Below the pieces are notes generated by a model. It was not told the origin of the DNA. It ran no database searches and saw only the letters and a list, made by a program, of their open reading frames with translations. Source: Pseudomonas peradeniyensis (GTDB taxonomy: Bacteria > Pseudomonadota > Gammaproteobacteria > Pseudomonadales > Pseudomonadaceae). From it: DNA of 64,000 bases. Shown here piece by piece: positions 8,565-15,003 of this stretch. Position numbers and translations under genes: made by a program. The stretch is from assembly GCF_014268935.2 (NCBI RefSeq), contig NZ_JABWRJ020000003.1, positions 983,501 through 1,047,500 on the forward strand, given 5' to 3'. Within the stretch, counting starts at the first letter, position 1. Each line of letters starts with the position of its first letter.

Positions 8565-9206
8565 ATGAACCCATTACCCACCCTTATTCGTGAAACCTTC
8601 CCCGTCGGCCCGCTGCAGTGCAACTGCACCCTGATCGGCGACCCGCTCAGCAAGAAGGCCATCGTCGTCGATCCGGGCGGCGACGAGCAGAAGATCCTCG
8701 CCCGCCTGCAGCACCACGGCCTGACCCTGGTGAGCATCATCCACACCCATGCTCACTTCGACCATTTCCTCGCCTCGGGCAAGCTCAAGGAACTGACCGG
8801 TGCCACGTTGCACCTGCACAAGGCCGACCAGCCGCTGTGGGAAAACCTGGAAATGCAGTGCCAGATGTTCGGCATGCCCTACACGCCGGTGCCGTCGCCG
8901 GATCGCTGGCTGAGCGATGACGAGGAGCTGGCCTGCGGTTGCGGCGTGGCCTTGCACACCCCAGGGCATACGCCGGGCTCGATGAGTTTCTGGTTCGCCG
9001 AGCACAAGTTGCTGATCGCCGGCGATACCCTGTTCCGCCGTGGCGTCGGGCGCACCGATTTGTGGGGTGGCGATCAGCGGGCTATCGTTCGTTCCATCAA
9101 GGAACGGCTGTACCGCCTGGATGAGGAAGCCATCGTGGTGACCGGTCATGGCCCGGACACCCGCCTCGGCGACGAGATGCGCGAGAATCCGTTCGTGCGT
9201 GCCTGA
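8565..9206 (+). CDS. MBL-fold metallohydrolase (glyoxalase II-like)
   Basis: A 213-residue cytosolic metallo-beta-lactamase-fold protein. The metal-binding motif is THAHFDHF (about residues 63-70), with further ligands in HTPGHTPGSM, IAGDTLFRRGVGRTD and VTGHGPDT. This is the complete set for a dinuclear site. The short length and the GVGRTDLWGGD loop fit the YcbL-like type II glyoxalase group rather than the longer GloB, which has an extra C-terminal domain. Hydrolysis of S-lactoylglutathione or another thioester is therefore plausible but inferred. No signal peptide is seen. It stands alone between leucine dehydrogenase and the OmpA-like lipoprotein gene. Confidence 0.85.
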   Translation: MNPLPTLIRETFPVGPLQCNCTLIGDPLSKKAIVVDPGGDEQKILARLQHHGLTLVSIIHTHAHFDHFLASGKLKELTGATLHLHKADQPLWENLEMQCQMFGMPYTPVPSPDRWLSDDEELACGCGVALHTPGHTPGSMSFWFAEHKLLIAGDTLFRRGVGRTDLWGGDQRAIVRSIKERLYRLDEEAIVVTGHGPDTRLGDEMRENPFVRA

Positions 9207-9301
9207 GGTTTCATGGAATTTTTCCGCTGCGCTGCAATCCAAGGCTGGCATAGATCCGTAGGCGATCCGCTGCACTTTTGAATTTCAGTAGGAGCTTGTC
9301 C

Positions 9302-10021
9302 ATGTTCACCATGCGTCGTCTGATTATCGTCGCTACCGCTGCAGCCCTGATGTCCGGTTGTGCCAGCCCCAACCCGTATGACAACCAGGGCCAGGCGCAG
9401 GGCTCCACAGGGATGAGTAAGACCGCCAAGTACGGTGGCCTGGGCGCGCTGGCCGGCGCCATCGCCGGTGCCGCCATCGATCACAACAACCGCGGCAAGG
9501 GCGCGCTGATCGGCGCCGCCGCGGTGGGCGCCGCCGCCGCCGGCTACGGCTACTACGCCGACAAGCAGGAAGCCGAGCTGCGGGCCAAGATGGCCAACAC
9601 CGGCGTCGAGGTGCAGCGCCAGGGCGACCAGATCAAGCTGATCATGCCGGGCAACATCACCTTCGCCACCGATTCGGCGAACATTTCCCCAAGCTTCTAC
9701 TCGCCGCTGAACAACCTGGCCAACTCGTTCAAGCAGTTCAACCAGAACACCATCGAGGTGGTGGGCTTCACCGACAGCACCGGCAGCCGCCAGCACAACA
9801 TGGACCTGTCGCAACGCCGTGCCCAGGCGGTCAGTACCTACCTGACTTCCCAAGGCGTGGATTCGTCGCGGGTCAGCGTGCGTGGCATGGGGCCGGACCA
9901 ACCGATCGCCAGCAACGCCGACGCCAATGGCCGTGCGCAGAACCGCCGGGTCGAGGTCAACCTGAAGCCGATCCCGGGTCAGCAGTATGACCAGCAGGGG
10001 ACTGTGCAGCAGTATCCATAA
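9302..10021 (+). CDS. OmpA-family lipoprotein with glycine zipper
   Basis: The 239-residue product has a lipoprotein signal peptide ending in the lipobox LMSGC (Cys near residue 20). A glycine-zipper segment rich in GALAGAIAGAA and AAAVGAAAAGYG follows at about 40-80. The C-terminal OmpA peptidoglycan-binding domain is at about 115-230, with its characteristic Asp and Arg in NMDLSQRRA and NRRVEV. It resembles YiaD-type proteins that anchor the outer membrane to the wall. TAGGAG eight bases before the ATG at 9302 fixes the start; a second ATG three codons later is possible, and the upstream TTG is less likely. Confidence 0.88.
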   Translation: MFTMRRLIIVATAAALMSGCASPNPYDNQGQAQGSTGMSKTAKYGGLGALAGAIAGAAIDHNNRGKGALIGAAAVGAAAAGYGYYADKQEAELRAKMANTGVEVQRQGDQIKLIMPGNITFATDSANISPSFYSPLNNLANSFKQFNQNTIEVVGFTDSTGSRQHNMDLSQRRAQAVSTYLTSQGVDSSRVSVRGMGPDQPIASNADANGRAQNRRVEVNLKPIPGQQYDQQGTVQQYP

Positions 10022-10037
10022 TTTGTAGTTCTGAACC

Positions 10038-10099
10038 GATGGGGCTGCTTCGCAGCCCTTCGCGGGTTTACCCGCGAAGGGACGCGTAGCGGCCCCATC
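10038..10099. terminator. Nested hairpins between convergent genes
   Basis: Between the convergent OmpA-lipoprotein and pta genes lies a 10-bp perfect stem, CCTTCGCGGG-TTTA-CCCGCGAAGG (10057-10080). It sits inside an outer pairing GATGGGGC / GCCCCATC (10038-10045 / 10092-10099). No strong T-tract follows on either side, so it is either a weak bidirectional terminator or a REP-like transcript-stabilising element. Confidence 0.55.
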
Positions 10100-10104
10100 T
10101 GTTT

Positions 10105-12195
10105 TCAGCGCTCGGTACTGGCCTGGATCGCCGTCAACGCGATGGTATGCACGATATCGTCCACCTGCGCCCCACGGGGCAGGTCGTTGACCGGCTTGCG
10201 CAGCCCTTGCAGCATCGGCCCGAGGCTGACGCAGTCGGCGCTGCGCTGCACCGCCTTGTGGGTGGTGTTGCCGGTGTTCAGGTCGGGGAACACGAATACC
10301 GTGGCGCGTCCGGCCACCGGGCTCGACGGCGCCAGTTGCCGGGCGATCTCGGGGTTGGCGGCGGCGTCGTACTGCAACGGCCCGTCGATCAGCAGGTCGT
10401 GCTCGGCCTGTTGCGCCAGGCGCGTGGCCTCGCGCACCTTCTCGACCTCCTCGTCGCTGGCCGCCGAATCGCTGGAGTAGCTGAGCATCGCCACCCGTGG
10501 CGCGATGCCGAACGATTCAGCGGACTCGGCGCTCTGCCGGGCGATCTCGGCGAGCTCCGCGGCACTGGGGTGCGGGTTCATCACGCAGTCGCCGTAGACC
10601 AGCACCTGGTCGGGGAACAGCATGAAGAACACCGATGACACCAGGCTGCTGCCCGGCGCGGTCTTGATCAGCTGCAAGGCCGGGCGGATGGTATTGGCGG
10701 TGGAGTGCACCAGGCCGGAGACCAGGCCGTCCACTTCGCCGAGGGCCAGCATCATGGTGCCGATCACCACCGGGTCTTCCAGTTGCTGTTCGGCCATCGG
10801 CGCGTTGAGGTTCTTGCTCTTGCGCAGCTCGACCATCGGTTCGACATAGCGGCCACGGATCAGCTCGGGGTCGAGCACCTCCAGGTCCGGCGGCAGGCTG
10901 ATGCCCTGGGCGCGGGCCACGGCCTGCACATCCTCGGGCTTGGCCAGCAGCACGCAGCGGGCGATGCCACGGGCCTGGCACAGGGCGGCGGCCTGCACCA
11001 GCAGGGGCTCGGCGCCCTCCGGCAGGACGATGCGCTTGTTGGCCTGTTGGGCGCGCTGGATCAACTGGTAGCGGAACACCGCCGGCGACAGGCGCAGTTC
11101 CCGTGGCGTGCCGCAACGCTGGTGCAGCCAGGCGGCGTCCAGCTGGCTGGCGACGAAGTCGGTGATGAACTCGGCGCGCTCGCGGTCGTCCACCGGGATC
11201 TCGCGGTTCAGCGAGTTGAGCTGGTTGGCGGTGTCGTAGGAGCCGGTGCTCACCGACAGGATCGGCAGGCCGGCCTGCAGGGCGCCGCGGCACAGCTCGA
11301 GGATGCGCGGGTCGGGCTTGCTGTCGCTGGTCAGCAACAGGCCCGCCAGGGGCACGCCGTTGATCGCGGCCATGCACACGGCGAGGATGATGTCGTCGCG
11401 ATCGCCCGGCGTCACCACCAGGGTGCCGGAGGTCAGCAGCGGCACTGTGTTGGCCACGGTGCGGGCGCAGATGATGATCTTGCTCATGCGCCGCTGGTCG
11501 TAGTCGCCGGCGTTGAGTACCTGGGCACCGAGCAGCTCGGCCACGTCGCGGGTTCGCGGGGCGTTGAGCTCGGCCTGGTAGGGGATGCAGCCGAGCAGGC
11601 GGAAGTCGTTGCCGCGCAGCAGCGGCGAATGCTCGCGCAGGCGCGTGGCGAAGTCGGCCATGCTTTCGTCGGTGCGCACCTTGTTGAGGATCACCCCGAG
11701 CACCTTCGGGTCGCGCGGGCCGCCGAACAACTGGGCTTGCAGCTCGACACGGCCGGACAGCTCGCTCAGTACCTCGTTCTCCGGCGCCGATACCAGGATC
11801 ACCTCGGCGTCCAGGCTCTTGGCCAGGTGCAGGTTGACCCGGGCGGCATAGCTGGCATGGCGGGTCGGCACCATGCCCTCGACCACCACCACGTCCTTGC
11901 CGACGCAGGCCTGCTGGTAGAGGCGGATGATCTCCTCGAGCAGCTCGTCGAGCTGGCCGTCACCGAGCATGCGCTCGACATGGCCCAGGCTCAGGGGCGT
12001 GGGCGGCTTGATGCCATGGGTGCGGGCGACCAGCTCGCTGGAGCGCTCCGGGCCGGTGTCGCCGGGGTGCGGCTGGGCGATCGGCTTGAAGAAACCGACC
12101 TTGAGCCCCGCGCGCTCCAGGGTGCGCACCAGGCCCAGGCTGATGGAGGTCAGGCCGACGCCGAAGTCGGTCGGCGCGATGAAAAATGTCTGCAT
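10105..12195 (-). CDS. pta: Phosphate acetyltransferase (long, three-domain form)
   Basis: This enzyme interconverts acetyl-CoA and acetyl phosphate. The 696 residues show the long Pta layout: an N-terminal P-loop/BioD-like domain (1-220, TDFGVGLTSISLG), a DRTGG domain (about 220-340), and the catalytic PTA_PTB domain (about 375-690, with VLPEGAEPLLVQAA, SGLVHSTANTIRPALQ and FPDLNTGNTTHKAVQRS). Translation from the Met of MQTFFIAP, behind GAGAAG, gives the standard size. An acetate kinase gene is not adjacent. It is convergent with the OmpA-lipoprotein gene, and the DUF3565 gene lies just upstream on the same strand with a 32-bp gap. Confidence 0.95.
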   Translation of the reverse strand: MQTFFIAPTDFGVGLTSISLGLVRTLERAGLKVGFFKPIAQPHPGDTGPERSSELVARTHGIKPPTPLSLGHVERMLGDGQLDELLEEIIRLYQQACVGKDVVVVEGMVPTRHASYAARVNLHLAKSLDAEVILVSAPENEVLSELSGRVELQAQLFGGPRDPKVLGVILNKVRTDESMADFATRLREHSPLLRGNDFRLLGCIPYQAELNAPRTRDVAELLGAQVLNAGDYDQRRMSKIIICARTVANTVPLLTSGTLVVTPGDRDDIILAVCMAAINGVPLAGLLLTSDSKPDPRILELCRGALQAGLPILSVSTGSYDTANQLNSLNREIPVDDRERAEFITDFVASQLDAAWLHQRCGTPRELRLSPAVFRYQLIQRAQQANKRIVLPEGAEPLLVQAAALCQARGIARCVLLAKPEDVQAVARAQGISLPPDLEVLDPELIRGRYVEPMVELRKSKNLNAPMAEQQLEDPVVIGTMMLALGEVDGLVSGLVHSTANTIRPALQLIKTAPGSSLVSSVFFMLFPDQVLVYGDCVMNPHPSAAELAEIARQSAESAESFGIAPRVAMLSYSSDSAASDEEVEKVREATRLAQQAEHDLLIDGPLQYDAAANPEIARQLAPSSPVAGRATVFVFPDLNTGNTTHKAVQRSADCVSLGPMLQGLRKPVNDLPRGAQVDDIVHTIALTAIQASTER

Positions 12196-12227
12196 GCGTG
12201 CTTCTCGAAATAAGCGGTGCAAGGAAT

Positions 12228-12530
12228 TCAGCGGCCAAGGGTATCGCTAACCGCCCCCTGCGCGCACCAGCCGCAGGCGAATACCTGGCCGATGCGCCGG
12301 GCGCGCTCGTCGGCATCGAGCACCCAGGGCCGCGCCTGCCACGGCGGCTGGTGGCGCAGGTGCTGGGTATGGCCGCAGGACAGCTCGACCACCCAGTGGC
12401 CCTCTTCGTCGAGGTGGAAGCCGGTGATCCGACTGATGGGCGGCCCTTGGTCCGAGTCGCGTTCGCAATCGGTCGATGCGTTGGTTACACTTGTCCGTTC
12501 TACATTCTTTTGCAAAAGGTCTTGCCCCAT
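12228..12530 (-). CDS. DUF3565 protein, small and Cys/His-rich
   Basis: About 100 residues. The core ISRITGFHLDEEGHWVVELS followed by CGHTQHLRHQPPW and a C-terminal FACGWC is the DUF3565 signature. The paired SCGH and CGWC suggest a small metal-binding (zinc) protein, but the function is unknown. The start is uncertain: an ATG at 12530 gives the length listed, and the next in-frame Met at 12560 lies inside slyD. Its start codon overlaps that of the divergent SlyD-like gene, so the promoter of each must lie within the other's coding region. It precedes pta and is probably co-transcribed with it. Confidence 0.75.
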   Translation of the reverse strand: MGQDLLQKNVERTSVTNASTDCERDSDQGPPISRITGFHLDEEGHWVVELSCGHTQHLRHQPPWQARPWVLDADERARRIGQVFACGWCAQGAVSDTLGR

Positions 12531-13014
12531 GCTGATCGCCGCCAACAAGGCTGTCTCCATCGACTATACCCTCACCAACGACGCTGGTGAGGTCATCGAC
12601 AGCTCCGCCGGTGGTGCGCCGCTGGTCTACCTGCACGGTGCCGCCAACATCATCCCGGGCCTGGAAAAAGCCCTGGAAGGCAAGCAGGCCGGTGACGAGC
12701 TGACCGTTGCCATCGAACCGGAAGAAGCCTACGGCGAGTACTCGGCCGAACTGGTCAGCACCCTGAACCGCAGCATGTTCGAAGGCGTCGACCAACTGGA
12801 AGTCGGCATGCAGTTCCACGCCTCGGCGCCGGACGGCCAGATGCAGATCGTCACCATCCGCGACATCGACGGCGACGACGTCACCGTCGACGGCAACCAC
12901 CCGCTGGCCGGCCAGCGCCTGAACTTCAAGGTCAAGGTTGTCGACGTGCGTGACGCCAGCGAAGAAGAGATCGCTCACCGTCACATCCACGGTGAAGGTG
13001 GTCATCACCACTGA
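12529..13014 (+). CDS. FKBP-type peptidyl-prolyl isomerase, SlyD-like
   Basis: A 161-residue cytosolic proline isomerase/chaperone. The FKBP half-domains (residues 1-65 and 125-150) are split by an insert-in-flap chaperone domain at about 70-125, the SlyD layout. Recognisable segments are VSIDYTLTNDAGEVID, PGLEKALEGKQAGDE and NHPLAGQRLNF. A His-rich tail (HRHIHGEGGHHH) ends the protein and may bind Ni or Zn, as in SlyD, though it is shorter than in E. coli. The ATG at 12529 matches the family N-terminus; an upstream in-frame extension is opposite the DUF3565 gene and is rejected. Confidence 0.9.
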   Translation: MLIAANKAVSIDYTLTNDAGEVIDSSAGGAPLVYLHGAANIIPGLEKALEGKQAGDELTVAIEPEEAYGEYSAELVSTLNRSMFEGVDQLEVGMQFHASAPDGQMQIVTIRDIDGDDVTVDGNHPLAGQRLNFKVKVVDVRDASEEEIAHRHIHGEGGHHH

Positions 13015-13044
13015 TTTTCTGCGCTAAGCTCAGAGAGTCGCCAG

Positions 13045-13153
13045 GCGCTCGGGCAAGCCGGACTTGCCCTCCTCAGGAGGGTGGACGGTTTGGCCGCGCG
13101 CCTTTTTAGTGGGCGGGATTCGCCCCAGCGGCAATCGGGAACCTGAGAGGGGA
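13045..13153 (+). promoter_or_regulatory. Structured leader upstream of glutathione peroxidase
   Basis: The 146-bp gap before the peroxidase gene is dense with stems. GGGCAAG-CCGGA-CTTGCCC (13051-13069) and CCCTCC-TCA-GGAGGG (13067-13081) share three bases and so are mutually exclusive. GGGCG-GGATT-CGCCC (13111-13125) follows. Six GGA triplets occur, two in hairpin loops and one in the ribosome binding site. The pattern suits a 5' leader with post-transcriptional control (RsmA-like) or a small RNA; no known riboswitch consensus was recognised. Confidence 0.4.
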
Positions 13154-13160
13154 TTTCATC

Positions 13161-13643
13161 ATGAGTGCATTTCACGACCTGACGTTGAAGGCGTTGAACG
13201 GCGAGGACCTGCCGCTGGCCCCGTTCAAGGGCCAGGTGGTGCTGGTGGTCAATGTCGCCTCCAAGTGCGGGCTGACGCCGCAGTACAAGGCCCTGGAGAA
13301 CCTGTATCAGGATTACCGGGACAAGGGCTTCAATGTGCTGGGCCTGCCGTGCAACCAGTTCGCCGGCCAGGAACCTGGCAGCGAGAAGGAAATCCAGGAA
13401 TTCTGCAGCCTCAACTATGGGGTGAGCTTTCCGCTGGGCGCCAAGCTCGAGGTCAACGGGCCACAGCGTCATTCGCTGTATCGCCTGCTGGCGGGTGAAG
13501 GGGCCGAGTTCCCCGGTGATATCACCTGGAACTTCGAGAAGTTCCTGGTTGGCAAGGATGGCCGTGTATTGGCGCGTTTCGCCCCGCGTACCGCGCCGGA
13601 TGATCCGACCGTGGTGCAGGCGATCGAGAAGGCGCTGGCCTGA
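13161..13643 (+). CDS. Glutathione peroxidase (thioredoxin-type, Cys-containing)
   Basis: A 160-residue thiol peroxidase that reduces hydrogen peroxide and lipid or organic peroxides. The catalytic Cys36 lies in NVASKCGLTPQY, where animal enzymes have selenocysteine. GLPCNQFAGQEPG holds the Gln and the Cys that often acts as resolving residue, and the catalytic Trp/Asn are in TWNFEKFL. Bacterial enzymes of this BtuE-like type usually use thioredoxin rather than glutathione. The ATG follows GAGAGGGGA. The gene lies downstream of slyD behind a structured leader, and its transcript runs into the REP element that the IS interrupts. Confidence 0.92.
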   Translation: MSAFHDLTLKALNGEDLPLAPFKGQVVLVVNVASKCGLTPQYKALENLYQDYRDKGFNVLGLPCNQFAGQEPGSEKEIQEFCSLNYGVSFPLGAKLEVNGPQRHSLYRLLAGEGAEFPGDITWNFEKFLVGKDGRVLARFAPRTAPDDPTVVQAIEKALA

Positions 13644-13766
13644 TCTGTACCCACACCCCTGTAGGAGCGGCCTTTCCGGCCGGTCCGACGCCTCGGCAAG
13701 GTGAACTGGCCTAATGATCCCGGACACCTCTTAAGGGCGATATGATTCGCCCATTCAGGAGGTTCC

Positions 13767-14075
13767 ATGCAAGAGCGAAAGACCTATACCCGCGAGTTCA
13801 AGCAACGTGCTGCAAGCATGGTTCTTGACGACAACTGTTCGGTTCCCGACGTCTGCGCATCGATGGACGTCGGTCCAACGGCTCTGCGCCGGTGGGTGGA
13901 TCAGGTTCGTAAAGAACGCCAGAAAGGACAGCCAGTGCCAGGCACCAAGGCGATTAGTGACGAACAGCGGGAGCTCCAGCAGTTACGCGCCAAGATCAAA
14001 CGCTTGGAGACCGAGGCCGAAATATTAAAAAAGGCTACCGCTCTCTTGATGTCGGATCCCGGTCGTTTTTCCTGA
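13767..14075 (+). CDS. IS3-family transposase OrfA
   Basis: A 102-residue helix-turn-helix protein. The N-terminal HTH (YTREFKQRAASMV through PTALRRWVDQV) is followed by a leucine-zipper-like coiled coil (RELQQLRAKIKRLETEAEI, about residues 65-85) used for multimerisation. This is the usual OrfA of IS3 elements, which binds the terminal repeats and modulates transposition. The AAAAAAG run at 14027-14033 near its 3' end allows a -1 shift into OrfB at about residue 89. The start is preceded by CAGGAGG. Confidence 0.93.
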   Translation: MQERKTYTREFKQRAASMVLDDNCSVPDVCASMDVGPTALRRWVDQVRKERQKGQPVPGTKAISDEQRELQQLRAKIKRLETEAEILKKATALLMSDPGRFS

Positions 14076-14914
14076 TCGAGGAGCTGAGAGAGTCAGGCTC
14101 GTATCCGACCAGCCAGCTTTGCAGTGTTCTGGGCGTTTCCCGTAGCGCGTTTTACGACTGGCTCCATCGCCGCTCAGTACCGGATACCGAGCGCGATGCG
14201 CTCAGGGAAAAGGTTGTGCAACTGCATGCTGAAAGCAGAGAAAGTGCCGGTGCAAGAATGATCTCTCAGTACTTGAAGGCCCAGCAACTCAAAGTGGGAA
14301 GGTATCTGGCTGGAAGACTTATGGCGGAGGCAAACCTGACCAGCAGGCAGCGCCGTCGCCACCAATATCGCTCTAAAGGTGTTGAGGCATTTGTGGCCAA
14401 GAATGTCCTTGAACGTAATTTCCGGCCAGCAGCAGTCAATCAGGTTTGGTGCGGCGACGTTACCAGCCTGATGGTCGGAAAGCGCTGGTATCACTTGGCT
14501 GTGGTCATTGACCTGTTCGCCCGCCGGGTCGTTGGCTGGGCATTTTCTCTGATCAATGACGCCAACCTGGTCGCCAAAGCACTGAGAATGGCTGTGGAAG
14601 TACGAGGCAAGCATACGGGCTTGATGTTTCATTCGGATCAAGGTTGCCAATACACGAGCCAGCGCTTCCAATCCGAACTGCTTGAGCATGGCATAACCCA
14701 AAGCATGAGTCGTAGAGGCCAATGCTGGGACAACGCACCGACAGAGCGCTTGTTCGGCACGCTCAAGTCAGAGTGGGTGCCCACTAAGGGCTACACAGAG
14801 ATCGAAGAAGCCAGACAGGATATGACCAGCTTCTTCATGCGTTACAACCGAGTCAGGCTCCACAGCTACAACAACTACCTGTCGCCAATAGCCATGGAGC
14901 AGCAGGCGGCTTGA
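14027..14914 (+). CDS. IS3-family transposase OrfB (made as OrfAB by -1 frameshift)
   Basis: This is the DDE integrase-like part of the transposase. Starting from the slippery AAAAAAG the -1 frame runs without stop through an HTH-like segment (GVSRSAFYDWLHRR) into the catalytic core. The first Asp is in VWCGDVTSL, the second in FHSDQGCQY and the Glu in DNAPTERLFGTLKSEW, the DDE triad with IS3 spacing. An OrfAB fusion would have about 382 residues, the normal size. A separate OrfB could start at the GTG at 14216, but that would omit the N-terminal HTH, so frameshifting is the better reading. Confidence 0.9.
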   Translation, partial: KKGYRSLDVGSRSFFLIEELRESGSYPTSQLCSVLGVSRSAFYDWLHRRSVPDTERDALREKVVQLHAESRESAGARMISQYLKAQQLKVGRYLAGRLMAEANLTSRQRRRHQYRSKGVEAFVAKNVLERNFRPAAVNQVWCGDVTSLMVGKRWYHLAVVIDLFARRVVGWAFSLINDANLVAKALRMAVEVRGKHTGLMFHSDQGCQYTSQRFQSELLEHGITQSMSRRGQCWDNAPTERLFGTLKSEWVPTKGYTEIEEARQDMTSFFMRYNRVRLHSYNNYLSPIAMEQQAA

Positions 14915-15003
14915 TCACCGTAATCGGTGTCCGGAAAAACTTGACCAGAACAAGGCCGCTCCTACAGGGGACGGCGAAAGTCGCGATTTCCCGCCCCGGT
15001 CTG

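Larger units (their letters stand above)
13702..14952 (+). mobile_element. IS3-family insertion sequence, apparently intact
   Basis: A 1251-bp element with 5'-TG...CA-3' termini. The imperfect terminal inverted repeats start TGAACTGG on the left and TGTTCTGG on the reversed right end and share CCGGACACC about 20 bases in. It is flanked by a 3-bp direct repeat AGG (13699-13701 and 14953-14955). It encodes OrfA and OrfB in overlapping frames joined by an A6G slippery site. All three catalytic residues of OrfB are present, so it may be active. Ends were set by the TG/CA rule and the duplication. Confidence 0.88.
13659..14967. repeat. REP palindrome interrupted by an IS element
   Basis: The two halves flanking the IS rejoin into one palindrome with perfect 16-bp outer arms, CTGTAGGAGCGGCCTT and AAGGCCGCTCCTACAG. 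The left piece is 13659-13701 and the right piece 14953-14967. The internal segment CCGGTCCGACGCCTCGGC is shared with the intact REP pair at 37208-37352, which shows what the uninterrupted right arm looks like. Confidence 0.85.

Noticed and set aside
10705..12213. 502-codon plus-strand open frame opposite pta
   Set aside because: Antisense shadow of pta; no signal, domain or ribosome site.
13017..13160. Cobalamin or other known riboswitch before the BtuE-like peroxidase
   Set aside because: No B12 box or other riboswitch core that I know could be found; only generic hairpins with GGA triplets are visible.
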